The notes under the pieces are model-generated. The model did no database searches and was not told where the DNA came from. It saw only the letters and a list, made by a program, of their open reading frames with translations. 64,000 nt of DNA from Dysidea avara (lineage: Eukaryota; Porifera; Demospongiae; Dictyoceratida; Dysideidae), in the NCBI RefSeq assembly GCF_963678975.1, contig NC_089278.1, positions 11,063,479 through 11,127,478 of the forward strand. The letters run 5' to 3'. Below are positions 23,670-34,925 of the stretch, piece by piece. The first letter of the stretch is position 1, and each line of letters opens with the position of its first letter. The translations under genes and the position numbers were made by a program.

Positions 23670-24610
23670 TGCAGGCCATACCTTTATTTCATCATCCCCT
23701 TCTCTTTCTTCCTCCCAAGTCCCATCCTCTTTATGATGACAGCTCATGATCTCATAAAACCTCAGCACCTCAGCACCCCAGATACCCCAACACAGTGCAA
23801 ATGTACAACGCAATTTGCTAGATGCATATTCAAAACAACAATGAAATGTGACTTAACCGACTACTGTTAAGCTAGCAGGTTATTTTATAAAGGTTTTTGT
23901 TTTCTGATTTTTCGAAGATGCCCTTCTCTTCTTTTCGAAAATTAATTCCCAGTGCTGTTGCTGTTAGAAAATAAATTCAAAATTAAAAGAAACCTTTCAC
24001 ATGATCAAATGGTGCATATTTGTTCATGTATTCTTCAAAAGTTTTAATTCATTATTGCTATATCAATAATGCATTAATAACCACTAAACATTCCAGAATG
24101 GCCATTGTTGGAATTTAATGTTTTTAAACAGCATGCTCACAGTATAACGCCAGGCCAATCCCATTCAACGATGTCATGGTATCCAGTTTTTATTTAATTT
24201 ATGATCTTATTGCTAGATGTTATGGCTCCTGTTACCGCTATCATGAAGCCAGAGCAAAGGGAACGTATTTTTAAAATAGTCTCTGTGAAATTATTTAATA
24301 ATAGCACTTTTTGGGCTTTATAATGTGCCACACAACTGCGCTGGAAAACTGGAGTGACATATATATATTTTATCTCAATCATAATATTCTTTAGTTGAAT
24401 TTATTGAGCACTGAAGTTAGGAGTACTATGTGATCCTGCACATTGCTATTAACAATGTACAGTACAGGAATGAATAAAAAAATTGTGTATAAGATGGTGG
24501 TGGAGCTAAGAGTCCATAGCTCCACCACTGTTTTTGTGCTGTACGTCACTAACCGTAGAGTGCATACGCATTTTCAACAAGTTGAGGGTATCAAGGCGGA
24601 GAGCATTCTA
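23670..24610. mobile_element. Unnamed ~930-bp repeat, copy B (inverted to copy A)
   Basis: Reverse-complement counterpart of 15905-16835. Its boundaries are near AGGCCATACC (23674) and CAACTTGTTGAGGGTATC (24577). Relative to copy A it carries extra sequence near 24500-24530 (an AGAGTCCATAGCTCCACCAC segment) and many substitutions, so the duplication is not recent. Confidence 0.65.
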
Positions 24611-24639
24611 TACTGGGTTGCCAATTCCACCATACTCAC

Positions 24640-25205
24640 CTCGCACATAAAAAGTGTGTGCACTCAAAACTGCTTGTAGCTGAACTCCTCACATTTTGTC
24701 TAGTCTCTCTACAGGGTGATTTGTTTGTAGCTGAACTGTCTATAAAATGATTTGTTTGTAGCTGATATCTACAGGGTGATTTGCTTGTAACCGAAATTCC
24801 TATATTGTGTCTAGTGTCTATATAGCTGAACTCTACAGGGTGATTGTTTGTAGCTGAACTCTTTACATTGTGTCCAGTTTCTTGCTGATGTTTCTATTGG
24901 GTTAATTTTTGTAGCTGATCTTTCTATAGGGTGATTTGTTTCTAGTTTATCTCTCTACAGGTAAATTTGTGTTAATTTGTTCAATGCTAATTGCTCTAAA
25001 GATTGATTTGTTGTAGCTAAACACTCCGCAGTGTTTTGTTTTTAGCCAATCCCTCTAAAGAGTAATATGTTTATAGCTGAACTCTCTCCACAGTGACTTG
25101 TGTGTAGCTGAATTCTGTGTATCTGAATTCTCTAGAGAGTGACTTAATTGTAGCTGAATTCTCTACATAGTGCATGACTTGTTTATAGCTGAACTTTTGA
25201 GATAA
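24640..25205 (+). repeat. TGTAGCTGAACTCTCTACAG minisatellite
   Basis: About a dozen degenerate units of roughly 30-50 bp, each with a TTGTAGCTGAA-like core, a CTCTACAGGGTGATTTGTT-like second half and variable spacing. The last clear core is near 25180. Confidence 0.85.
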
Positions 25206-27639
25206 TAAAATTTTATAATTGAGTAAATAAATTAGACGAATGCTCTATTAGGTTGACTGTTCTATTAGAGTATCTCTATTTCACATTTGCTACACGGAGT
25301 TTGATTACGAATCATAACTCAGTGGTTTGTAATCCAAATCTTCTGTACTACGGCAACGACTTTCTATGAAGATTATTCCTGTTATACACGACACACTAGT
25401 TGTTCACCATCTGTGCACAGCAATTTCTCCAGTGTGTCAAATATCTTGGTATTAATCTTTTTTACAACATCTACCGAACCATAATAGAGAATATTGCTTG
25501 CTTTTATTCTGCATGTTTTCTGTTTTAGATACAAACTTAATGTATTAGTTCGACACTACCTTTTGCAGCTAAAATATTACTATTCTTTAAGAATGCATCT
25601 GGAGATCTACAACTTCCACAACCTCCAGACTACTGCTATTACCAAAAGTACAACTAATCAAGCTAAGTATGCATATGTATGTATCCAAATAATTATCAGT
25701 GGTAAATCTAGAATTGACCTTTTGGGGCCAGGTAGGGCACAGAGTTATGAGTGTTGAAATGTACAGTTTTAGTAGGTAACTCTAAGAAGCTGTATAAATA
25801 TAGTCTCCAAAACAGCTGAATGATATCAGTGCTAAATCATGTCACTGTATAAAGTTAGGATTAACTCTGATAGAGAGAGGCTGAAGATAATCACTTTAAT
25901 TTCTTACACATACTGCAGCTACTGTGGCTTATGATATTTATTCAATTATAAGCTTATTCAATATTAGAAAGTTGTTCTGAATGTGGGAGCATGCTCCCAA
26001 AAACTCTTTCATAAAGCATGGTTATGCTGAGTATGCTTCAAACACTGTATCAGCTATATAGCTGTATTAAACAGTTGCCATACGTACATTCATTATATTA
26101 GCCTCTGCTATAAGGGTCACTACTATTTGTATATCCTCTCCTGAGTGTGATACTTTACTATAGCTATATCCTTTTTCCAAGTTCACCATGATTAATAATA
26201 TGCACTGGCTGAACACTGGCACAATAAATATTGACTTCAAGTCTTTGTATATAGCTCATCACTCACTCGCTTAAATTTAAAACTTCAGCTATCTGTGATT
26301 TGATCAAGTTTTAATTTCAAACTTCTCACTCCCTGCATCATATCATGAAGGCAGTATCTGAGTGTTGATTTTTTTTTGATTAGACCCATAGTTTGATGCA
26401 TTTGTGTTGACATAATTTCTAATATGTATTTCTAATCTGTTGAGTAATCAATAATTTGTCGGACAATGTATCAGTTGCATATAATCATCTCATGATACCA
26501 CAAGGCACTAGTTAATTACAATCCAAACTAATTAAGTGGAGAAATTCGAAGAAAAATGTTAAGTAATTATAATTCAATGCAAAAAGCAAACTGATTCAGA
26601 AATTCTCAAATTTTCAGTTATGAAACTGAATTTCCAGTTAATTTTATTAGAAAGTGGGCTGAAGGAACTGTGTTAAAGGTTAACTGCAGTGGAAATTTTA
26701 CCTACCCTTTTTTAATGTCTGTATGTTTATTTACTCATACAGTGCACAGAACAAAAATTTTTATAATAATGTGTTGTGTTGACGAGATAAACCCGCAAAG
26801 ATGTTGAAACATCACTTCCTAGAATTCAACCACAAGTCTGATGTCGATTGCAACGTCACGTTCAGATCGGGTGAACTGCTGACTACGCTAATTACCAATG
26901 GCGAACGGGTGAATGACCTTGCTCTGGTCTTGTTTTGTAGTGAAATATTGCAGCTGGTGTGTTTTAACTTTGTGTCGAAGCATGAGAACCTGTAACATGT
27001 TTATTCCGTTTCTGACGCATGTGAAAGAACGTGATTTGTCCTGTCAGTTCAGTGATATACTATTGTACGCTATGGTGCTCGGAAAATCATCACGAAGGTT
27101 GCACAAGGACGTATGCCGGCGAAGCACCGAGTTTTGTAAAAAAGGAGGTGGCAGCAATGCTTAAGGTAACATATTGAATGTCTGTAATGGTGTAGCTAGA
27201 ATGTTGTTCGCCACAACTGGGCCAGACCTAGCAGCAGCAACCTTAGTTATTATAATGTCTAACAAAATCCTTTGTGTCAGTATACTTTGGTGTTGTAAAT
27301 AAATGTTTGGCATTAATCTACAGCTGTACTGTCCATCTCCTATTGTGAGAAAGTATCCCATAATTGCTATTTTACACCTCAGTGAATGACATGCATGTTC
27401 CAGTACAAAAAAAGATATTAATGTGTATACAGTATATTGATGATAAATTATTATCTTTTGTATCGAGAGAACGATGGAATGGTGTCCTTATAGGGATGCT
27501 CATATGCACTATCCAATGGTGCCATGTTTTTCACCAGCAGTACAGTACTCCACTGCTTTGTGCATCAGCTTCTCTACATAGACTATATGGAAAGTTCACA
27601 TGATACATGAAACAAAATTATTCTTTTTTCTGTCACTTA
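25206..27639. other. No recognisable gene; small unknown frames
   Basis: Overlapping plus-strand frames at 26801-26995 and 26913-27164 have more balanced composition than their surroundings (GAGAACGTG-type words, CpG sites) and may be an old exon. I recognise no domain. A dispersed-motif copy lies at about 25256. Confidence 0.35.
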
Positions 27640-28006
27640 CTGTATGTCTTGGGAACTGGGATAGGTTTAGGAGTGCATTCACCGGCTTTAGCCTTTGTAT
27701 ATGCTATTGCTAAACGCTCTTTTCCTTCCCTTGTCCTTGCTGGTGGTCTTCCAAAGTTCTCATTAAAGTGTAATACAGCTAGTAACAACCTAATTACAAT
27801 ACTTATGTAATACTGATATCAGCTATGTAATACTAACAACCTAGAGTGCAATCCATGATAGGAGAAAGACAGCAACTTGGGAGCAAAAATGTTCACACTG
27901 TGATAAGCCTCCAAGCTGCTTGTTTGATGCTGTGATGATAGTTTCTTGATGTCTGGCGACAACGTCTTAATGAGAGTATGTCATAATTTTTCATGTGCTT
28001 TGCTGC

Positions 28007-28068
28007 CTATGTGTTGTATAAGAAACCATAGAATTTCAAAACAGTATATAGGATATTGATAATGTTAC
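28007..28068 (-). other. Intron, 62 bp, THAP transposase
   Basis: On the minus strand the donor is CCAG/GTAACATT and the acceptor CACATAG/GCAGC. Removing it joins KKWFAPG to SKAHEKL in phase, restoring a motif I know from the family. Confidence 0.75.
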
Positions 28069-28299
28069 CTGGTGCAAACCACTTTTTCCGTCTATCTTCA
28101 GGTGACAGCGTTGTGTGGTAGCATTCATCATGTTCATCACAGATGTGATCCATCAATGACTTCCATCACTTCAAGATGTCATCACCATCAATTCCATTCG
28201 CAGCGCACCAATAAAGATGATTGGTAATGCTTTTTGTCCACTCCCTGATGAGGTCACAGTCTGCTTGTTTTGATAACTTGCCAAGCTTTTTTTTAATAC

Positions 28300-28352
28300 C
28301 TACAAATCCAAGATATTTCAATGGTGGATTATTAAAAATAATGTATACGTAC
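28300..28352 (-). other. Intron, 53 bp, THAP transposase
   Basis: Donor CCAAAG/GTACGTAT and acceptor TTTGTAG/GTATTAAA. Splicing gives DVWHVSK-GIKKKLGKLSK in phase 1. Confidence 0.78.
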
Positions 28353-28544
28353 CTTTGGAAACATGCCAAACATCATAGTGATAGTCAATATGTTGATGTT
28401 GCTGCCTAACAAACTTACTGACTTGTTTGTGCCTATCCGTTACCAGAGTCCCAACTTCTAAAGACTTACTAGTAAGGCTAGAAAATTGAGAGCCCTTAAC
28501 AGTCCCTCCTTTTCCATGTTATTGCTTGACGTGACCAGATTACA

Positions 28545-28593
28545 CTGTAAATTAGTCTGTCAGTATCAGCATATCTTGTAGCAATGTGGTTAC
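28545..28593 (-). other. Intron, 49 bp, THAP transposase
   Basis: Donor TTTTCAG/GTAACCAC and acceptor TTTACAG/TGTAATC. Splicing joins NIIHLDLFQ to CNLVTSSNNMEKEG in phase 0. Confidence 0.72.
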
Positions 28594-30524
28594 CTGAAAA
28601 AGGTCAAGATGGATAATGTTTTTGGAGTCCATATCAACTATTCCATATGAACCAAACTTCGCACTGTGACCAGGTCTATCACATATTCCATCTCCACCTA
28701 TGGAAAGAGGGCTACCTCGTGCTATACACTGCTGTAGCAGTACAGTCTGACTCTCCTTCCATGTTGCTTTTATTGAAGGCAGAAGGTAAAATTTTTGATG
28801 AACAAAAAAAAAAGTTCTGTCTTTAATGCATGCCATTTTTAGGTGAACAAGAAGATGAAGCACTTTAGCAGGAGTGGCACCACTAAAGATGGATGCTGGC
28901 AACAACAAATTTCCAGCAGGTGTGTCACGGATAAATGGCTGGCTTCTCCAAGTCCACTGGTAGCCACAGTGGGAACACTCCTGAGTAACAGCAATATAAG
29001 TTCCCTGCTTGTCTGAAATCCTACCAATGCATGATAAATGGCATGATCTACATTGGGTGAATAGGCTTAACAGGTGAGAATGAAATACTAATTATTGATT
29101 TCATTCTGTGGAGACATTTCAGTGTCATCTCTAGAGTGTTAATCAGTACAACATGTAATCACATGTTGAAATCATGTCATTATGCAAGCTTACTCTGGTG
29201 TAATCCTCTTTGCTAAGGCAGAATGAAGTGTGCAGGTCAACATCAGTAAAAGAATCATCTGGACACATTGTAGTGGACTGGAGATCTGGTTCGATTCCTG
29301 TGTGTTGTACTGGTGATAGCTCATGCGGAATAAATTGTAAAGGCGGAGCATCTATCAGGTTACATTTTATTTCTACTGATTTCTGTCTTGGGTGGGCTAA
29401 TGTTCCTGTTGTAAGGTCACACTCGGATGTGCACATACCTTTATTCTTTGTTTTTATTTTTATAGACGCTTGTGTTTCAACAGACTTCATCTCGGGATGT
29501 GCTTGAACATGTGTTCCCCCCGCCTGTAGTTAAGGGGACAGGTATATCCATTTCTTCAGGTAAAAGGAGTGATGGTTCTGATGAAAGAACTTCATTTGCA
29601 ATGGCACTAGTGGAGAGGGAATCTTCATCCATGGCAGAAATTGTAGAGGGAACATCTTCATCCGTTGGAGCACTTGTAGAGAGGACATCTGCTATTATCT
29701 ATTATTATAATTATATGTAAAATTAATGTTATTGAAATTTTATTACAAACTTCTGTTGACGCTTTTCAAAAGCTGGTCTTGGTGCTTTGCTTGTACTTCC
29801 AGGTGACTCTAACCTATCAGTTGACCTTGGAAATATAGTGGGAATAGCATCTGGCTTCAGGCGCTTGGCTGCTGGCAATCCCATTTGATCTCTATAACGA
29901 CTACCTTCAGTATCAAAGCAGCTGGCTTCGAAGTGCTTAGAGCATAACACTGAAGTCGAAGTTGGACCTTCCCAGTCACTCCTTTGCTTCTTCACTGCAC
30001 TGGTCCACTTTCTTCGTAATCCTTCATCTTTTGGAAACGAATGAAAACTGCAGCCTTTCCCACTCTCGAATCCGCTAGCAGCATTACAACCAGCAACTAT
30101 ACAACGGGTGGGCATATTTCTTTGTCGAAAAATTAATTAAACAGCTGCAAACTACTTCTTCAAGCACAATACTGGCAGCTGTTAGCTGTAGTAGTGTACT
30201 TATACTTGTAGCAATGTAGCTACTCACGCACTCTCGTGTGTTTCAGCTTGTACGGGTGTACACCGGATCTGATGATGACGGTGTATGATGCGGTTTCCGA
30301 AATGAAACCACAAGTGTAGCCACAGTGACTTAGCTAAACTAGGACTGTGATTATTAGCCAAACCATGTCAGAAACTTAAAAACTAATAGTACCACATGTT
30401 TTTAGCAGCAATATACTACAATGTAATAGTAAGAAAAGTTTTCACTGCAGTTGACCTTTAAATTAGGCTTTCAGATTCTATCTTTATTTGCATGCATACA
30501 TATGTGTGTGAGTGTATCCGATTT

Positions 30525-31030
30525 TCCATTACAGTCACACTTCTTTAATCCAACACTCAATGGGAGCCATAAATTTTGCTGGATTAAGAAGTTGCATTAT
30601 TTAGTTTCTTTTGCATTCTAACAGTGCATGTACAACACATAATTATGTTGGATTATACAGTAAATTACAAGTAAAATGGAACACAGAGTTAACATGAAAT
30701 AATTTTAGAATTTTAAAGTATTTTTCAATGCTTTGGCTGCTTAAAAAAATAAATCTTTGTTTTAATGCTGCTATTATTCTCTGTCACCTTACAAAGGTAT
30801 AAATTTGATTCCCTATAGACATAGGAAATCAAATTTTGTTTTATTGAGTAAAGAGGTGGCAGATTACAGAGGTATAATATATTTTGTTGCTATAGAAAGG
30901 TATTGTTGAAGGAATACATGCCTCATTGTGTGCAGCTTCTTATAAACTTCTGTCATGACTGTGCATTTAATATTCAGCCTGATGTTCGGGTTGTACAGTC
31001 AAACCTCTCTAATTCAACACATGCATAAGC
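30525..31030. repeat. Mariner/Tigger-like end fragments
   Basis: ACAGTCACACTTCTTTAATC (30533) and ACAGTCAAACCTCTCTAATT (30997) resemble the common Tc1/mariner-Tigger terminal sequence. Both point the same way, so this is not a bounded element; they are two eroded ends. Confidence 0.4.
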
Positions 31031-31084
31031 CAGATTCCTGTATAGTTTGCACACCATGCATATGCATGATCATTATCAATATTG

Positions 31085-32996
31085 GTCAAAGGCCATTATA
31101 AATCAGATGACGTATAGGTGTAAAAGCTTACAAAGAAATAGCATCAATCACTTTTTCATGATTTAACCAATCACATCAGCGAATTTGATCATGTGATCTG
31201 GTGTGTACGCTATCATCCGGCAACTACAAAAAAAAATTTTTTTTCAAACCCACCAGTATAAAAGGAGAGTTTCTTAGTGGGTGTGGCAAGTCTACGCGCT
31301 ATGATCAGGCGTCTTGATTGAGACTATGGAACGAAAACTCTAGGGAATTACACACTCTGCACCCTCCACACAAATCTGAGAGCTGAGACACTACACAAAT
31401 CTGTGAGAACAGACACTACACAGAGTCATCTACACATCTCACTGTACACCATCTCGCAATTGCTGAGAGGTAAAAATAAATGAAATAAATAATTGTGTAT
31501 GCGTTCTGTTAGTGTAAATATATAAGTTACTGAGCATTTAATTAGAGTTAAATAGCCAAGATAATAAGTGCATCCCCCCACCACTTTTATGGGACACTGA
31601 TTGCTTGAATAGATTGAGAATACTCTAATAGAGCATTCAAAGTATACATAAATGCAGTGTAGCAAGCTACTTAGCTACCTATGTGTAGTTATAAATATGG
31701 TAAAATAATTGGTGGACACCTTATCTTTGTTTATTTTTTTTGTCTACAACTTACAACTGGCTTGGCCCCCAAATTATATAGACAATGAGCGGTCAATTAA
31801 AGGGTAATAGTTAAGAGTTTCAATTAGGTATGAATGCATGTACTTTCTATTTTGGTGAAATTGTACTTTTGTGCGTTCAAATAGGATAAATAGCTATTGA
31901 TCGGTTACATAATGTGTATTCAATTGGAGTAAATTAATGTATATACATACAATCATTATAGATGTATTACTATCATCATGGAGGATACTACACATTGCTA
32001 CCAGGAAGAGACATTACACGCATGATTTACGCCAACTGAATCACTGCACAAGGCCTAAATGTGCCAGTATGGAATCGATAGCAGATACCATATTTGATAG
32101 TGCCAGAAGGATTGGATTAACTGTATGTGCAGATTTACCTACGCCAGGTGATGTTAACTGTTTCTATCATTCGGTGTTACAGCAGTTGGCACGGCCTGAA
32201 ATACAATCTGGTTTACCAAGTGTATCTCAATTATCACATTCCCAGTTGAGATCTACATTGTGTCAGTATATACATGTACATACAACAATATCGTGGTATG
32301 TACAATATGGTATTGAATGATGAACACCAATGTATGCCATGGAGTGCATTCAGTAATGAACAGAATATAATTGGTACATATGCCACAGAATTATTTAATA
32401 AGATGACAGCAGTTATCATTGGTGTTGATATACATATTACTTCTGAACACTGTACTAGGGATTCACCATACAATAAGATAACATCATCGTGATTATTTGA
32501 GAAGACTGTCATTTAATGATGCAGTCCAATGTGACCTACGTGATTTAAATTCATTGCTTATTCAGACAGGCAAATTATTAATTGATTATGGTATTCCTTT
32601 ACCAGTTGAGCATGAAGTTGAATCTGATGCACAACCAGATTATGACCTCAATCAAGTTGCAATCTGGCGTTCTCAACTGAATGTACTACAGAGGGATTTA
32701 GCTAATGTTGTGTTGGATACTGTCATGTCACCTAATAAATTTAATCCTACACTTTTATTTGAATGCCTGGACTGGTATTGCAGCCACCCTGTTGTTGTGT
32801 GACGTACAGTTCACGGTTTGTTTAAGCTGCCTGTATCACTGCTTGATACCAGCTCCTGCAACATCTCACCTACATCAAACTATGCTGCTGTGCTAAGGGA
32901 AGTATCTCTTTGTTGTTGATGAATCCTCCATGGTACCCGTCTATGCCTTTGATGCCATTGATAGGCTAAAAAGAGACATTACAGGAAACAGTAAGG
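31085..32996 (+). pseudogene. Helitron remnant with promoter, OTU domain and helicase pieces
   Basis: Bases 31085-31370 match the promoter block of Helitron copies 1 and 2, including TATAAAAGGAG. Coding follows on the same strand. From about 32069 the frame reads MESIADTIFDSARRIGL and PTPGDVNCFYHSVLQQL, an OTU-type cysteine protease motif with Asp and Cys (residues 72 and 75 of the frame opening at 31937). After a frameshift comes WSAFSNEQNIIGTYATELF. Then 32497-32802 has DLRDLNSLLIQTGKLLIDYG and QLNVLQRDLANVVLD, the lead-in to a Helitron helicase. VPVYAFDAIDRLKRDITG (about 32937-32990) is a later helicase segment. Rep, Walker A and most helicase motifs are deleted. OTU fusions are known for some Helitrons; the partner role is unknown. 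It is clearly inactive. Confidence 0.75.
31257..31263 (+). promoter_or_regulatory. TATA box of the Helitron remnant
   Basis: TATAAAAGGAG in the conserved block, about 800 bp upstream of the OTU start codon on the same strand. Confidence 0.55.
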
Positions 32997-33316
32997 CTTT
33001 TGTTTAAAAAATTTATGGCCTCGATTTTCTGATTCTCGTTCTGTCTTCCACAGGGGGAGAGAAACGTCTGGTGTAAGCTGGGATGGAGAAGACTGGTAGC
33101 ACGATAATGGTCTCCAGAAAGTTTTGGACAAATTCGTATCTTCCTCGGGTAGCTATGGTGGTTTAAAGGATATTTCCCGCAGTTTAACGAATCATCACCA
33201 ATCCCGGATCAAAAGATTCGCCTCAAATTTTAGATTTGAATGGTACCGATCCGATTGGAATCCGACAAAGAACGATGGGACAGTGCCGGGAAAGAGTTAT
33301 AGAATTATTATATAGA
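32996..33316 (-). mobile_element. Helitron 5'-end fragment
   Basis: Reverse-strand match to the first ~320 bp of Helitron copies 1 and 2, ending at the 5' TC terminus (33315-33316) with the target T next to it. The other end stops at TTTTGTTTAAAAAATTTATG, where homology to the copies is lost and the remnant's helicase coding (opposite strand) begins. It contains the 63-codon frame 33124-33315 shared by all three copies. That frame lies in the 5' terminal region and is probably not a gene. Confidence 0.8.
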
Positions 33317-33334
33317 TTAATAATTAGGTCGTTG

Positions 33335-33545
33335 CTTTTCGTACGGGCACGAATGACTAGCCCATGTGCTATTAGTACGGTCACGTATGAATAGCTCACG
33401 TGGTATTTGTACGGTTACTACGAATAGCTATGAAATCACCTTGTGCTATTCGTACGGCGGTCCGTATGAATAGCAAAACAGCTACTTATACGATGGTACC
33501 GCCGGTACGAATAGCTTATATGCTATTCGTATGATCATGTAACTA
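33335..33545. repeat. GCTATTCGTACGG palindrome cluster
   Basis: GCTATTCGTACGG-like words and their complements (CCGTATGAATAGC, GGTACGAATAGC) alternate at least eight times in ~210 bp, with CpG-rich cores such as CGTACGGCGGTCCGTATG. It starts just outside the Helitron end. Confidence 0.8.
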
Positions 33546-33639
33546 AGGTGTAACTACAAATTTCCAATAAGCTATTTGTTGGCAAAGGTCAGCTGCCTCC
33601 TCAGTGAGAGAGATTTACATATAGTGTATTTTTAGGGGT

Positions 33640-33800
33640 GGGCCTATGCCCTACCAAAGAGTTGGTATGTGAGATCGCGATATTGTAATAAAGCAGTCAA
33701 TCATTCCAATAAAGCAGTCACACTATTCAGAGAAGCAGTCTAGCGTGTTATATTTGGTGGAGGACTGCCATTGTCAGCAGGCTGTGACCTTTTTTGCTCC
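33640..33800. repeat. Fragment related to the 8.27-kb TIR element
   Basis: Shares AATAAAGCAGTCAAT, AATAAAGCAGTCACACTATT and ATTTGGTGGAGG with 8268-8508, in the same order. The termini are eroded. Confidence 0.6.
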
Positions 33801-34131
33801 AACCCAGAGTTGATAGCTTATTCAAGCCCAGCTGACTTATTGAGTTTCCATGTATGATACAGTGATACTGCATGCTCACTTGTACTATGTATGCATTGTA
33901 GCCTCAGTAAGAACATGCATAATTTTTATTATAATAATAATCACAAAATCAATATTCAGATAGTTGCACACAAACTAATGCTAGCTAGCTAGCTAGAGTT
34001 AATGTACAAAAATACAAGCATGTATAGTATGTCTTAGCTAGAATAAGATGACCACGAATTACCTTGTGGTCATAATGGCATGATTAGATCTCTTACAACA
34101 AAAATCATTACAGAAATATACAGCCCAGTAA

Positions 34132-34449
34132 TGCACCTATCAATGTTATCCCCCACCTCCCCCCTCCCGGGCGTAGTGGTGGAAATGGTGGGAATTTGAA
34201 TTTGAAAAATCAAATTCTCCACCCACAGGGGAACAACTAGTGGTCAAATCTCCATGTAGTATAACTGGAATAAACTTTAGGAAACATATCAATTCTTACA
34301 GCTCGCAATCTAAAGTAAACGCCTAAAATTTTGAACGGTCAAATGCCCCACTAGTGGGGAAAAATTTCTGATCAAATAGGCAAAAATCACCTACTAATCC
34401 CTTAGTAAGCCAGGGAGGGTGGTAGTGGGGCTATACATTGATAGGTGCA
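34132..34449. mobile_element. Harbinger-like MITE (TGCACCTATCAATG ends)
   Basis: The left end TGCACCTATCAATGTTATCC and the right end, read on the minus strand, TGCACCTATCAATGTATAGC, match over more than 14 bp and remain similar for ~40 bp (CCCCAC and CCTCCC runs). TAA flanks both ends (34129-34131 and 34450-34452), a 3-bp duplication typical of PIF/Harbinger. No coding. A right-end fragment of the same family lies at 8.11 kb. Confidence 0.85.
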
Positions 34450-34639
34450 TAATCAATTTACATTTGCACTTTTTAAGATGGACCTGAAGAATTTATGCTG
34501 ATCAAGAATTAGCAAAGGCAACGATTTATTTCAAACATCAGTTGTGTGACATATGCAACTTCAGAATCTGACATTGGCTTGATTGCTACCCAGTGGTCGT
34601 AGTTGGTGTAAGCATTTCCATAACACAGCATTCAGTAAA

Positions 34640-34925
34640 ACTTGAAATACAGTCTGTAGTTCTTAAGATTGTGATTGTGCCCTGTAAGTCATGAGATTGG
34701 TCACATAAGAGCTGTTGAGCAGCATTAACTCTTGCCATACTAATGTAGCTGGGAGTAAGACACTTAACTCTTGTCATACTAGTTGTTGTGTGTAGCTGGG
34801 AATGAGACACACAACTCTTGTCACACATAGCTGGAAGTGAGACACTGAACTCGTCATACATAGCCGGGAGTGAGACACTTAACTCTTGTCATACTAGTTG
34901 TGAGTAGCTGAGAGACGCTTAATGT
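34640..34925 (+). repeat. GTAGCTGGGAGTGAGACAC minisatellite
   Basis: Units of about 45-60 bp built from TAGCTGGGAGTGAGACAC, TTAACTCTTGTCATACTAG and variants, about five copies. Confidence 0.8.

Larger units (their letters stand above)
27640..30115 (-). pseudogene. THAP-domain transposase gene (Kolobok-like), multi-exon
   Basis: The first exon (30115 down to about 29740) encodes a complete THAP zinc finger: C5, C10, C58, H61 and the AIPTIF box at residues 90-95. A linker follows (29143-29490). Next come a zinc-ribbon-like segment (FTQCRSC, ECSHCGYQW) and the core: SQPFIRDTPAGN, SIGGDGICDRPGHSAKFGSY, TLVTDRHKQV, HYDVWHVSKG, NHLYWCAANG, KKWFAPG. The C-terminal part (27640-27960) has LSPDIKKLSS and FNENFGRPPA. 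Three short GT-AG introns join the pieces in phase. The GDG..D and TDRH segments look like catalytic Asp regions of a DDE transposase. In-frame TGA codons (ILK-stop-WKS, HEKL-stop-HT) and a frameshift before LEVGTLVTDRH show it is dead. The Kolobok assignment is an inference; no TTAA termini were found. Confidence 0.82.

Noticed and set aside
30997..31022. A complete mariner element between 30.5 and 31.0 kb
   Set aside because: The two terminus-like sequences point the same way, and there is no transposase between them.
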